Source: Xanthocytophaga agilis
GTDB lineage: Bacteria > Bacteroidota > Bacteroidia > Cytophagales > 172606-1
DNA length: 64,000 bases
Assembly (NCBI RefSeq): GCF_030068605.1
Contig: NZ_JASJOU010000011.1
Coordinates: forward strand, 287,451-351,450
Direction: 5' to 3'
The translations under genes and the position numbers were made by a program. Below the pieces are notes generated by a model, which was given only the letters and a program-made list of their open reading frames with translations, was not told the origin of the DNA and did no database searches. Below are positions 35,707-45,480 of this stretch, in pieces; positions within the stretch are counted from its first letter, which is position 1; every line of letters starts with the position of its first letter.

Positions 35707-36681
35707 ATGTTTAGAAGACTTTTACTCCTATGTTTGTTCATTAGCACACTCACTGTGAGCAAATTACACGCCCAGCGATTTACAAAAAGCAAACAATACT
35801 GGAGTATTGGGGGCAGCATCAATGCAATGAACTATTTTGGAGATATTACTCCTGCGGAGAACTTTACCAGTACAGATCTTAAGTTTACCCGTTATAATAT
35901 TGGTATTCATGCCATACATCGCATGACACCTCGGTTCAGCACCCGATTTGCATTCAATTATGGTCGTCTTCGGGGTGATGATTACGAATCTCAAAAACCT
36001 ACAGATAAAAATGCCATTTTCCGTTATCTGAGGAATAATTCCTTCAGAACTAGTATCTACGAACTTTCAGTTGTAGGGATGTTAGATCTTGTGGAAAACC
36101 GTCAAAGCTATCTTCGCAGGCCAGAGTTTGTGCCCTATCTATTTGGAGGAGTTGCAGGATTTTATTTCAATCCGAAAGCTCAGGAACCAGGCAATCCTGG
36201 AAACTGGGTAGCATTGCAACCTTTACAAACAGAAGGAAAATCCTATTCATTGTTTCAGATAGCCATTCCATTTGGAGTAGGTTTTCGTTATAAAGCTTCC
36301 ACACGTTGGGATGTATCTTTTGAAATTGGTTATCGCTATTTATTTACAGATTACCTGGATGATGTGAGCGGCAATTATGCAGATCCAGCAACATTGAAAA
36401 GCGATCTTGCCCGCAAAATGGCGAGCCGTTCCGCAGACCCAAAATCAGCAGACGGAATTGATCGTCAACTAGGAGGAGATGGGAATACCATTGGAGTGTT
36501 GGATAGAGTAGGTTATAGTATATTACCATTTGAGAGTGGAAATATACAATATCAGGCAGTACAAGGATATGCAGCAGGAGATAAACGTGGCAGCCCAAAA
36601 GAGAAAGACTGGTATCTGATTACAGGTTTCCATATTAACTACATCCTTGTGAAAGGAGTAAGATGTCCTAAGTTTAGATAA
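35707..36681 (+). CDS. porG: PorG-like T9SS outer-membrane protein (DUF6089), long form
   Basis: From ATG 35707 the product is 324 residues with a clean signal peptide (MFRRLLLLCLF to KLHAQ); the ATG at 35662 places the leader too deep. Features are NYFGDITP after the signal, repeated amphipathic beta strands, YLFGGVAGFYFNP and FTDYLDDVSG, ending in RCPKF. This is the DUF6089/PorG pattern, an outer-membrane beta-barrel-type partner of the type IX secretion machinery. The genomic order porG-uppS-bamA-skp-skp matches that known around porG in Porphyromonas. It carries about 60 extra residues near the C-terminus compared with the next gene. Confidence 0.82.
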   Translation: MFRRLLLLCLFISTLTVSKLHAQRFTKSKQYWSIGGSINAMNYFGDITPAENFTSTDLKFTRYNIGIHAIHRMTPRFSTRFAFNYGRLRGDDYESQKPTDKNAIFRYLRNNSFRTSIYELSVVGMLDLVENRQSYLRRPEFVPYLFGGVAGFYFNPKAQEPGNPGNWVALQPLQTEGKSYSLFQIAIPFGVGFRYKASTRWDVSFEIGYRYLFTDYLDDVSGNYADPATLKSDLARKMASRSADPKSADGIDRQLGGDGNTIGVLDRVGYSILPFESGNIQYQAVQGYAAGDKRGSPKEKDWYLITGFHINYILVKGVRCPKFR

Positions 36682-36696
36682 GCAAGAGAGAATAAC

Positions 36697-36740
36697 TATA
36701 AAACAAAAGAGGTCCCGCAATGGACCTCTTTTGTTTTATA
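36697..36740. terminator. Terminator between the two porG-like genes, 19-bp stem
   Basis: Arms 36697-36715 and 36722-36740 are perfectly complementary with a 6-nt loop. TTTTGTTTT within the right arm acts as the U-rich tail. It separates the paralogs into different transcription units. Confidence 0.82.
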
Positions 36741-36946
36741 ACCTACACAATGACTTTTACATAAACCAAAAATAAAATATAGGCTCTTAAAATTTATTGA
36801 TAGATTTGTCGTTGTAACTTACAAAAAGAAGCATATCTGTCAGACCAGAATTGGTTATACACAACAACTTGCTTATAGTTCATTTGATCACAAAACTTAG
36901 TAAAGCGTTGGCTCATTCTCACTCAACACATTCTATCAGCTCTCGA

Positions 36947-37624
36947 TTGTATAAAATAGCGGTTTGTATATACGCAGTTTTGCTTATTTCCAGTATTAAA
37001 GTTCAGGCGCAACATATTGAAGTAGGTGGAGGAGTAGGTGCCATGTTATATAAAGGGGATATATTAACTAATATAGATCCCAGATATTCGAAATTAGGAG
37101 GACAACTGTTTTTACGCCATACACCAGGAAAAGCTGTAAGCTTCAAATATGCAGTACTGGCAGGAAGTATTTATGGATCTGATGAAAAAAGGAAGAATGA
37201 TCCATTAGCACAAGCAAGAAATCGTACATTTAATAGTTCTATCCAGGAGCTATCGGTTACTATGGAATATAATTTCCTTGATTATCGCAGTAATATAAAA
37301 CGGATGCCATTATCTCCTTATTTATTTGGAGGTCTGGCTCTATTTCACTTTGATCCAGCCGAAAATAAAAAACCAACGTACTCTCTTTCTGGCATTAGTA
37401 TTCCGTTTGGAGTAGGACTGAAATATGTTTTATATAAAAACTGGAATCTAAATGTTGAATTTGGTGCCAGAAAGACATTTACAGATTATCTTGATAATTT
37501 AAGTGGTACAGATATTACCAATCCTACTCAAAACGGTAATCCTAAAAATAAAGATATGTACCTTTATACAGGTATTTCTATATCTTACACATTCTACAAA
37601 ATTCAATGTCCTGAATTCTATTAA
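36947..37624 (+). CDS. PorG-like protein (DUF6089), short paralog
   Basis: About 225 residues if translation starts at TTG 36947, which gives a normal signal peptide (LYKIAVCIYAVLLISSIKVQAQ). No ATG precedes the signal; other TTG codons at 36851 and 36908 are possible starts. It shares with the preceding protein the segments GGGVGAMLYKGDI, QELSVTMEYNFLDYRSN, YLFGGLALFHFDP, FTDYLDNLSG and a CPEF end, but lacks the long insertion before the last strand. Probably a second T9SS PorG-type protein or a relative recruited to another role. A terminator separates it from the long form. Confidence 0.75.
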   Translation: MYKIAVCIYAVLLISSIKVQAQHIEVGGGVGAMLYKGDILTNIDPRYSKLGGQLFLRHTPGKAVSFKYAVLAGSIYGSDEKRKNDPLAQARNRTFNSSIQELSVTMEYNFLDYRSNIKRMPLSPYLFGGLALFHFDPAENKKPTYSLSGISIPFGVGLKYVLYKNWNLNVEFGARKTFTDYLDNLSGTDITNPTQNGNPKNKDMYLYTGISISYTFYKIQCPEFY

Positions 37625-37855
37625 TTTCATTCTGACATTCAGCCGTATGCCCTAATAGCATATCCAGAGTTTTACCTTCCTGATCCTTGCAGACAAATTA
37701 TTTCTGAGACGTATTGTAAGATTTGTTAAAAAATCTTAAAAAAACCGGTAAATCAGTAGATTTTAGTAAATTGCGTCATTCATTCAATTCAGATTTAGCA
37801 AATTGCAGCCAGAGCATTCATTTCTGGTTTTTGTGGATCACAGCTTCAATTATTT

Positions 37856-38593
37856 GTGAAAGAGAAAATTAATACAGAAAAATTACCCCTTCACATTGCA
37901 GTTATTATGGATGGCAATGGGCGATGGGCCAAAAAGCAAGGGGCAATGCGTGTATTTGGCCATAGAAATGCCATCAAAGCCGTGCGGGATACAACAGAAG
38001 CCTGTGCAGAGCTAGGTATCAAATACCTGACTCTGTATGCATTCTCAACAGAAAACTGGTCTCGTCCTCAAGCTGAAGTGAATGCATTAATGGAGTTGTT
38101 AGTTTCTACAATACGTTCTGAAACAGAAACATTGATGAAAAACAATGTGCGGTTACTTGCCATTGGAAATATTCAGAATTTACCAAAAAATTGTCAAAAA
38201 GAATTAGCAGAGGCTATTGAGATCACTAGTAGAAATACAGGTCTTTCATTAGTGTTAGCACTAAGTTATAGTGGTCGCTGGGAAATCACAGAAGCAATTA
38301 AGCAAATTTCAACCAAAGTTGCATCTGGAGAATTATCTGTTAATGAAATTACAGACCAAGTAATCAGCCAGCACCTAACCACCAAAAATATACCCGATCC
38401 GGAGTTACTCATTCGTACTAGTGGAGAAATGCGTATCAGTAACTTTCTTTTATGGCAGATTGCCTATACAGAATTATTTATTTGTGATACTCTCTGGCCA
38501 GATTTCAGAAGAGAAAATCTGTATGAAGCAATATTAGCATATCAGCAAAGAGAACGTCGTTTTGGAAAGATCAGCGAGCAAGTCAATGCTTGA
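37856..38593 (+). CDS. uppS: Isoprenyl transferase (undecaprenyl diphosphate synthase)
   Basis: 245 residues from GTG 37856. It makes the C55 lipid carrier for cell-wall and O-glycan synthesis. Motifs of the cis-prenyltransferases are complete: [16 protein letters not shown] (14-29, catalytic D19), [36 protein letters not shown]. The start is close to the first conserved strand, so GTG is required. It precedes bamA by 143 nt in the standard Bacteroidota envelope order. Confidence 0.96.
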   Translation: MKEKINTEKLPLHIAVIMDGNGRWAKKQGAMRVFGHRNAIKAVRDTTEACAELGIKYLTLYAFSTENWSRPQAEVNALMELLVSTIRSETETLMKNNVRLLAIGNIQNLPKNCQKELAEAIEITSRNTGLSLVLALSYSGRWEITEAIKQISTKVASGELSVNEITDQVISQHLTTKNIPDPELLIRTSGEMRISNFLLWQIAYTELFICDTLWPDFRRENLYEAILAYQQRERRFGKISEQVNA

Positions 38594-38736
38594 TTGGCTT
38601 GAATATAATTTACTGTCCCTAAACCAGACATAACCAAAATTAGTCCAGGCTGGCCTTTATATAATCAGTATACACATATTTATAAATAATACTCCTCGCA
38701 ACAGACCGAACGAGCCAAAGATTACTATATACAATC

Positions 38737-41286
38737 ATGCGTAAAATTATTCTTCTGTTTTTCTCCTGCTGCTTTGCTGTAACTGCCTATTCTCAGATAG
38801 CTCCTTCAGGAAGTAGTACATCTAATAATGTCGATATTAACTATAATAGACCAAAAGAATATGAAATCGCAGAGATCACAGTAACAGGTATCCAGTTCCT
38901 GGATCCTAATTCTATGATATCCGTTTCAGGTCTGAAGGTTGGAGATCGCATTACTGTACCTGGTGATGATATCAGTTCAGCTATCCGGAAAATATGGGCA
39001 TTAAGTTTGGTCGGAGACGTTGATATTAAAGCAACTAAAATTGAAGGTGATAAGATATGGTTAAATATCCATCTAACTGAACGAGCAAGGTTAGCGAAGT
39101 TTTCTTTTAGAGGAATACGAAAAGGAGAAAGTGATGCATTAACAGATAAAATAAAACTAATCAAAGGAAAGATTGTTACAGATGCACTTATTAAAAACAC
39201 ACAATTAGCAGTTCGCAAGTATTTTGTAGACAAAGGCTTCATGAATACTGTAGTGAAAGTAAATCAGGTACGTGATACAAGTCTTCCTGGAAATTCTGTA
39301 ACTCTCATTTTCAATGTAGATAAAAAACGTAAAGTAAAGATCCACGAAATTGAATTTGACGGAAATTCTATCTTTTCAGATGCCAAGCTCCATAAAAAAT
39401 TAAAAAAGACAAAAGAGAAAAAGATCTACCACATCTTTACCCCATCTAAATACATTGCATCTCAATATGAGGAAGATAAAGAAAAACTAGCTAATTTCTA
39501 TAGTGCTAATGGTTATCGTGACTTCCGCATTATCTCAGACACAGTCTTTGCCCATAATAGCAAAACCATTAATATTCATATGAAGATAGAAGAAGGAAAG
39601 AAATACTACTATCGAAATATATACTGGGAAGGAAATTATTTGTATTCAAATGAACAGCTGGCAAGTATTCTTAAAATTAAAAAGGGAGATGTTTATAATA
39701 TAGAGGATCTGGAGAAACGCCTTAGATTTAACCCAACAGGAGAAGACATCACATCCCTATACATGGATTATGGTTATTTATTCTTTGATATTCGACCTGA
39801 AGAAATTTCTGTTGTTAATGACTCAGTAGACGTATTGCTTCATATAAATGAAGGAGAACAAGCTACCATTAACAAAGTAACACTAGCAGGAAATACCCAA
39901 ACCAGCGACTATGTAGTATTACGCGAACTTCGTACAATTCCAGGACAAAAGTTTAGCCGTCGGAATATTTTAAGAACACAACAGGAGTTAGGTGCACTAC
40001 AATTCTTTGATCCACAAAAGATTAATCCAAATATCCAGCCTAATCCATCTGATGGAACTGTAGATATTGAATGGCAGGTCGAAGAGAAGCCAAGTGACCA
40101 GATTCAGTTATCTGGTGGCTGGGGAGGTGCTGTCGGATTTGTAGGTACTGTAGGTTTAACATTCAATAACTTTTCTAGTAGAAAAGTATTTGATCGTCAG
40201 GCGTGGAGACCTGTACCAAAAGGAGATGGACAACGGTTATCCTTACAGGTACAGGCTAATGGAAAGTCCTTCCAGAACTATTCTATCTCATTTAGTGAGC
40301 CATGGTTTGGAGGCAAAAAGCCAAATACATTAAGTTTTAGCGTTTCACACTCTATTAACAGCAACAACTTCGGTAAAACGCTTCAAAACTACTATGCAAG
40401 ATTAGGAACCTCTGACGGATCTTATCGCGCATTGCAGATTACCTCATTTACAGTAGGTCTGGCAAAAAGGTTAAAAGTACCTGATGATTTCTTCTCATTG
40501 AGTACGTCATTATCTTACCTGATATACAATAATATTAACCAATATAGCCAAACCTATTATGGAACAAACTTCCCTAGTGGTGTATCACACAACGTTACAT
40601 TAAATGCTACTCTATCCCGTAGCAGTATCAGTGATTTCCAATACCCTCGTAGTGGTTCTTCAATCTCTTTAAGTGCTACTTTCACTCCACCTTGGACTAC
40701 ATTGGGAGTATCGAGCGAGAGCAGTCGTCTGGTGGAATATCACAAATGGATGTTCGACTCTCAATGGAATATTAGCCTTATAGGTAAACTGGTATTACAT
40801 ACACGTGCACACATGGGCTTTATCGGACGTTATCGTTCAGATGTAGGCTATACACCATTTGAACGTTTCGTATTGGGAGGTTCTGGTATGGTTGGTATGC
40901 AGGGTGGTGGATTCCTATTAGGCCGTGATATCATTCCTCTACGTGGATATGATGAACAAAAAGTAGGTCCATTAAACAGTAGTGGAAACGCAACAGGAGG
41001 TATTGTATATAACAAGTATGTTACAGAACTTCGCTATCCTGTCACAACCAGCCAAACAGCAACGATTTATATGCTTGGATTTATGGAAGCTGGTAATAAC
41101 TGGGGTTCATACAAAGAATTTAATCCATTTAACTTACGTCGCACTGTAGGAGTTGGCGCAAGAATATTCATGCCTGCCTTTGGCTTAATTGGTATTGACT
41201 TTGGACAAGGACTTGACCCTATTCCAGGTATATCAAACAATGGATTAAAAACATTTATATTCTCTATTGGACAACAAATCCGTTAA
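38737..41286 (+). CDS. bamA: Outer-membrane assembly factor BamA
   Basis: 849 residues. Signal peptide 1-20 (ending AYSQ), then five POTRA repeats: YEIAEITVTGIQFLD, LAKFSFRGIRKGESD, VKIHEIEFDGNSIFSD, YYRNIYWEGNYLYSNEQ and INKVTLAGNTQTSDYVV. The Omp85 barrel follows, with VLGGSGM and GYDEQKVGPL (the family VRGF-like lid region). It inserts beta-barrel proteins, which here would include the PorG, SprA and SusC products of this window. It lacks a C-terminal aromatic residue (ends GQQIR), as often in this phylum. Confidence 0.96.
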   Translation: MRKIILLFFSCCFAVTAYSQIAPSGSSTSNNVDINYNRPKEYEIAEITVTGIQFLDPNSMISVSGLKVGDRITVPGDDISSAIRKIWALSLVGDVDIKATKIEGDKIWLNIHLTERARLAKFSFRGIRKGESDALTDKIKLIKGKIVTDALIKNTQLAVRKYFVDKGFMNTVVKVNQVRDTSLPGNSVTLIFNVDKKRKVKIHEIEFDGNSIFSDAKLHKKLKKTKEKKIYHIFTPSKYIASQYEEDKEKLANFYSANGYRDFRIISDTVFAHNSKTINIHMKIEEGKKYYYRNIYWEGNYLYSNEQLASILKIKKGDVYNIEDLEKRLRFNPTGEDITSLYMDYGYLFFDIRPEEISVVNDSVDVLLHINEGEQATINKVTLAGNTQTSDYVVLRELRTIPGQKFSRRNILRTQQELGALQFFDPQKINPNIQPNPSDGTVDIEWQVEEKPSDQIQLSGGWGGAVGFVGTVGLTFNNFSSRKVFDRQAWRPVPKGDGQRLSLQVQANGKSFQNYSISFSEPWFGGKKPNTLSFSVSHSINSNNFGKTLQNYYARLGTSDGSYRALQITSFTVGLAKRLKVPDDFFSLSTSLSYLIYNNINQYSQTYYGTNFPSGVSHNVTLNATLSRSSISDFQYPRSGSSISLSATFTPPWTTLGVSSESSRLVEYHKWMFDSQWNISLIGKLVLHTRAHMGFIGRYRSDVGYTPFERFVLGGSGMVGMQGGGFLLGRDIIPLRGYDEQKVGPLNSSGNATGGIVYNKYVTELRYPVTTSQTATIYMLGFMEAGNNWGSYKEFNPFNLRRTVGVGARIFMPAFGLIGIDFGQGLDPIPGISNNGLKTFIFSIGQQIR

Positions 41287-41291
41287 TTCAG

Positions 41292-41333
41292 ATAGTAGAA
41301 GGTCTTAAGTTACCGTCAAAGGCTTTCTACTAT
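41292..41333. other. Hairpin between bamA and the first skp-like gene
   Basis: A 9-bp perfect stem (41292-41300 with 41325-41333) with partial inner pairing and no U-tract. It may stabilise bamA mRNA or weakly reduce downstream reading. Confidence 0.35.
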
Positions 41334-41416
41334 AAAACACTAGTTAAAGTAGAATAAAAATACGCTGTTAACGTTAGTTAATTCGATAAATAAGCGTAAA
41401 TATCCGTTTAAAGCGT

Positions 41417-41959
41417 ATGCAAAAAATAATATTTGGTCTCATATTTGCATTATTAGTTGTATCAGATGTACTGGCACAAAAGTTTGGCTACATTGATACA
41501 GATTATATACTAAGCAAAATGCCAGATGCTCAGAAAGTCCAAGGTGAACTAGACGCAGCTTCAACCAAATGGGAAAAAGAGATAAAAGATCGTCAGATGG
41601 AGATAGATAAAATGGAGCAGGACTATCGGGCAGAGGAAGTACTTTTGACAGATGCTATGCGTCAGGAAAGAAAACAATCCATTGAAAATAAACGAAAGGA
41701 AGCGATGGATTACAACAAGAAAGTATATGGTCCGGAAGGATTATTATATCTGAAAAAGAAAGAGCTAATGACACCTCTTCGGGACAAAATATTTGAGGCG
41801 GTTAATAAAGTTGTGAAAACCCGAAAACTGGAATTCATGTTTGACAAAGCAGCTGATTTAATAATGATCTATGCAGATCCCCGACATGATTATTCAGATT
41901 ATGTTTTAGAGGAATTAGGACTGGGAGATAAAGATGATAATCCAAATAAGAAAAAATAG
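41417..41959 (+). CDS. Skp/OmpH-type periplasmic chaperone 1
   Basis: 180 residues with a signal peptide (MQKIIFGLIFALLVV, ending LAQ) and FGYIDTDYILSKMPDAQKVQ, the OmpH start motif. A charged coiled-coil (about 50-120, rich in E, K and Q) forms the tentacles of the trimeric chaperone, closed by a short beta region FMFDKAADLIMIYAD. Skp holds unfolded outer-membrane proteins for BamA. It lies 130 nt downstream of bamA and is followed by a paralog. Confidence 0.92.
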   Translation: MQKIIFGLIFALLVVSDVLAQKFGYIDTDYILSKMPDAQKVQGELDAASTKWEKEIKDRQMEIDKMEQDYRAEEVLLTDAMRQERKQSIENKRKEAMDYNKKVYGPEGLLYLKKKELMTPLRDKIFEAVNKVVKTRKLEFMFDKAADLIMIYADPRHDYSDYVLEELGLGDKDDNPNKKK

Positions 41960-42067
41960 AGTACTATACTTAGATACAATAAACCAGCACACAATCAATT
42001 ATTTATTATACTGAACGCTAAATTTAAAATCAGTTATTACCCTTTCACTCAATTTTAATTTATTCCA

Positions 42068-42661
42068 ATGAAAAAAACATTCATTATTCTTGCTTCGATG
42101 TTGTTGGCACTGGGAGGAAGCATCATCACTCAGGCACAAAACCTTAAAATTGGCTACGTAGATTCTCAATCTGTATTGGAAAAGCTGGACGAAGTCAAAG
42201 CAGCCAACGCTCAATTACGTGAATTTGCTGCTATTAAAGATAAAGAATTAAAAAAAGACGCAGATGACTTTCAGGCAAAAGTAAAAGATGCAGAAGATAA
42301 GTTTCAGTCTATGACACCTCAAATGCAAGCAGCTACTCAGAAAGAGCTACAAGCCTTACAAGAAAAACTTCAGATTAAACAACAATCTGCACAAAGTGAA
42401 ATTTCTAATAAAGAGAAACAATTATTCGAGCCTATTCAAAAACGTATTCAGGATGCTATTAAACAGATAGCAACAGATGGTAGCTATACATATGTTTTGG
42501 ATAAGCAAGTTCTATTCCACTCCCCTACTACTGATGATTTATCAGATGAGGTAGTGAAAAAACTACAGGCTACTAAACCTCAAGCGGCAGCAACTCCAGC
42601 CACAACAAAACCTGCTACAACACCAGCAACAACTAAACCAACTACAACACCTAAAAAATAA
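42068..42661 (+). CDS. Skp/OmpH-type periplasmic chaperone 2 with Thr/Pro-rich tail
   Basis: 197 residues with a signal peptide (MKKTFIILASMLLALGGSII, ending QAQ), IGYVDSQSVLEKLDEVKAAN, and a long helical region rich in K, Q and E. The closing beta segment is YTYVLDKQVLFHSPTTDDLSDEVVKKL. The last 25 residues are a low-complexity ATKPATTP-type tail, not present in the first copy and unusual for Skp; it may be a spacer or wall-contact region. Paralog of the preceding gene. A terminator follows. Confidence 0.92.
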   Translation: MKKTFIILASMLLALGGSIITQAQNLKIGYVDSQSVLEKLDEVKAANAQLREFAAIKDKELKKDADDFQAKVKDAEDKFQSMTPQMQAATQKELQALQEKLQIKQQSAQSEISNKEKQLFEPIQKRIQDAIKQIATDGSYTYVLDKQVLFHSPTTDDLSDEVVKKLQATKPQAAATPATTKPATTPATTKPTTTPKK

Positions 42662-42707
42662 GCCAGGTATTGAAGGCGGTTTCAAAGAGTGAAAGATCTC
42701 TTTAAAC

Positions 42708-42750
42708 AAAAACCACAAGATTTATTCTAATAATCTTGTGGTTTTTTTAT
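42708..42750 (+). terminator. Terminator of the uppS-bamA-skp group
   Basis: A 15-bp perfect stem (42708-42722 with 42732-42746), 9-nt loop, then a T-rich tail. It closes the envelope biogenesis group. Confidence 0.85.
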
Positions 42751-42844
42751 TTTTACAAGAATGAGCAACAAATACAAGTAAAAATATGTTTCAGATAAAC
42801 TAGAACCCATCGCTTTTAGTAGCATACATGGATAGATTTTTACT

Positions 42845-43477
42845 ATGGCTTACAAATCCGAGCAACAATCCGCAGCCAAGCCTTCACTGCCAGGACTCTT
42901 TACACACCGTAAAGACCCTTATCAGTTTATGCTATATCTGGGATTTGGTGGAAGTAGCCTGATATTTTTATTGCTTGTAATATTATATATCATTCGTAAA
43001 GGAACTCCTGGTTGGTTAAGTTTTAACATCCCCTCAATTTTCTGGATCAGTTCAACGTTTATTATTTTAAGTAGTGTCTCACTCCATTTGGCAAACAAAG
43101 CATTTAGCCAAGATCGCTTTACACATTATAAATGGTTTCTAGCATCAACACTTGATTTAGGAATTCTATTTATTATTACTCAGATAATAGGCTGGAAGAC
43201 ATTGTTTCAGGAAGGCATTGTTATTCATAAAAGTACAGCAGGAGCCTTTTTATATATTATATCAGGACTTCATCTACTCCATGTACTGGGTGGGCTTATT
43301 TTTCTAAGTATTTTATTGGTCCAGGCTCTCAAACGAACCACATATATAGATAGTTTTATTTATAGTGTGAACCCTCCCAACCAATTCCGCTTATTACTTA
43401 TCAGCCAGTATTGGCACTTTGTCGATATTTTATGGATACTACTTTTCCTCTTTTTCTTATATCAGCAATATTTCTGA
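42845..43477 (+). CDS. Heme-copper oxidase subunit III-like protein
   Basis: 210 residues with five predicted transmembrane helices (about 29-51, 60-85, 92-115, 128-160, 178-208), the five-helix layout of bacterial CtaE/CyoC. The signature YWHFVDILWILLF near the C-terminus and the preceding GLHLLHVLGGLIFL are family marks. Subunit III supports proton uptake in aa3/bo3 oxidases in the inner membrane. Subunits I and II are not in the window, so it is either a dispersed subunit or an accessory paralog. Confidence 0.88.
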   Translation: MAYKSEQQSAAKPSLPGLFTHRKDPYQFMLYLGFGGSSLIFLLLVILYIIRKGTPGWLSFNIPSIFWISSTFIILSSVSLHLANKAFSQDRFTHYKWFLASTLDLGILFIITQIIGWKTLFQEGIVIHKSTAGAFLYIISGLHLLHVLGGLIFLSILLVQALKRTTYIDSFIYSVNPPNQFRLLLISQYWHFVDILWILLFLFFLYQQYF

Positions 43478-43551
43478 AAATCTATCGATTTTGAAATAAC
43501 CAGATAAGGAGTTAATATTGGAGCTATTTTCATGGTTTGTTTGGTATATTT

Positions 43552-45480
43552 ATGTTAGCATGTATACTTTTTCTTAATTACTTCTTACTCTTTCTTTCTA
43601 CTTACCCTATACTAAAAGTCCGATCATTTCGAGTCGTACTTCTAATTGCCACAATTGGCTGGTCTACCCAACTAATTCTTTTTACAGAAGTTCTGAGCCT
43701 ATTTCATTCTATTACATTCATTAATGTGTTAATTTGTTGGCTCAGCTCATCTATACTATTGATATTCTTTTTAAGAAAAACATTCTTCTTAACACTTACA
43801 GAGTTTAAGGGGTATATTATTCTTTTATATAAGGCTCTCTCTATCTATGAAAAAGTACTTATTTTTTCTATTGGAAGCTTATTAATCTTATTATTTGCAA
43901 TTGGTTTGATGACCCCACCTAACACCTGGGATTCAATGACTTATCACATGGCAAGGGTTATGCACTGGATTCAGAACCAAAGTGTAGATCATTATCCTTC
44001 TCACATTATACGACAACATTATCAACCCCCCTTTGCGGAATATATCATTCTTCATCTCCAGTTACTAAGTGGAACGGATCAGTGGGCAAATTTGGTACAA
44101 TGGAGCTTTCTTATAGGTATTCTTATTAGTGTCTCTCTTCTTGGAAAAGAACTTGGAACAAATAGGACTACTCAGATTGTCAGTATGTTTCTTGCAATAA
44201 CTTTACCATTAGCAATTCTGGAAGGCAACAGTACACAAAATGATTTAGTCAGTTCCTTCTGGGTATTAACTTGCGTGTATTTTATATTGCAATTACGCAA
44301 ACTTTCTTCTTTTGTTTTAGCAGCTATATGTACAGGTTTAGCCCTTAGTATTGCAGTATTTACAAAATCAACATCTTATTTATGGTTATTTCCTTTCTGT
44401 TTTTGGATGGGCTTTTATCTGCTATTTATTCAAAAACAGTTCAGGTATGTCATCTCCCTGATAACAATACTATTAATAAGTATATTACTCATTAACACGG
44501 GCCATTTCTATCGAAATCACAAAATTTATGGACATATATTAGGAGGGACTTCTCAAGAAAGAGCATCTTATGTAAATGCATCCCATACTCTTCCTAAATT
44601 AACATCGAATGTCATTCGAAATATAGATCTCCATCTACGAACTCCTTTTTACTACTGGAATCGGTCAATAAGATTAGCCACATTAAAAATACATCACTGG
44701 CTAGGCTTAACAATGCATGATCCTGATATTACTTATTTTAGCAGTGGTAATTTGCCTTTTTATGAAAGCTGGCGTGATTTTGATGAAAGTGCCTCTGGAA
44801 ACTTCTTTCATTTTCTCTTACTAATCTTCACATGTTTTGCCTTCCTGAAGTATAAGAATGATCTATTCTCTAGCAACAGGATAGCCTATCTTTATCTGGG
44901 AAGTTGTATTATCACATTTTTTCTCTTCTGCATTTATTTAAGATGGCAAGAATGGCATGTGCGGTTACATTTACCATTATTCTTATTATTTATGCCATTG
45001 TGCGCAATTATAATAAGTCAGCGAAAAGCCATCAACACTAGCGTAATTATTGTATTATTGTTTTTTGCTCTACTCTGTATCCTTTTTAATAATAATAAGC
45101 CCATTATTCCGAATAACTACAACCAGTACTACACTATCTACCGAAAAAGCTACAAAGAACTTTACAATAAACAAAGCCATCAATATCAGAAAATAGGAAA
45201 CTATATTTCATCCTTGGGTGTGAATAAAGTTGGATTGATTTTGGGTATCAATGATGGAGATTATCTTTTCTGGATTTTTTTACAAGATGCGTCAAAATCA
45301 CAAATAACTATAAAACATATTAACATAGAGAATCCAAGTAAAGTACTTGAAAGTACTGCATTCATTCCAGATTGCATAATATCCACGAAGAATGATACAG
45401 ATACAATCATTGTTAGAAATGAGGTTTATTCAAAAGTAAAAGACATTGTTCCTGCTCATATATATAAATTAATAAAGTGA
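43552..45480 (+). CDS. Multi-pass membrane protein, PMT/ArnT-like glycosyltransferase
   Basis: About 642 residues from ATG 43552; a TTG at 43537 adds five. There are about eleven hydrophobic helices. A large loop near residue 120 holds TPPNTWDSMTYHMARVMHWI with Asp and nearby basic/aromatic residues, and PPFAEYIILHLQLLSG follows, the GT-C layout of mannosyl or aminoarabinosyl transferases that use lipid-linked sugars. It heads the surface-glycan cluster, and its stop overlaps the GTG of the GT11 gene by 4 nt. Family-level call only. Confidence 0.75.
   Translation: MLACILFLNYFLLFLSTYPILKVRSFRVVLLIATIGWSTQLILFTEVLSLFHSITFINVLICWLSSSILLIFFLRKTFFLTLTEFKGYIILLYKALSIYEKVLIFSIGSLLILLFAIGLMTPPNTWDSMTYHMARVMHWIQNQSVDHYPSHIIRQHYQPPFAEYIILHLQLLSGTDQWANLVQWSFLIGILISVSLLGKELGTNRTTQIVSMFLAITLPLAILEGNSTQNDLVSSFWVLTCVYFILQLRKLSSFVLAAICTGLALSIAVFTKSTSYLWLFPFCFWMGFYLLFIQKQFRYVISLITILLISILLINTGHFYRNHKIYGHILGGTSQERASYVNASHTLPKLTSNVIRNIDLHLRTPFYYWNRSIRLATLKIHHWLGLTMHDPDITYFSSGNLPFYESWRDFDESASGNFFHFLLLIFTCFAFLKYKNDLFSSNRIAYLYLGSCIITFFLFCIYLRWQEWHVRLHLPLFLLFMPLCAIIISQRKAINTSVIIVLLFFALLCILFNNNKPIIPNNYNQYYTIYRKSYKELYNKQSHQYQKIGNYISSLGVNKVGLILGINDGDYLFWIFLQDASKSQITIKHINIENPSKVLESTAFIPDCIISTKNDTDTIIVRNEVYSKVKDIVPAHIYKLIK

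Noticed and set aside
38841..39242. 133-codon antisense open frame inside bamA
   Set aside because: Lies wholly within a well-supported gene in its reverse frame and shows no motif.
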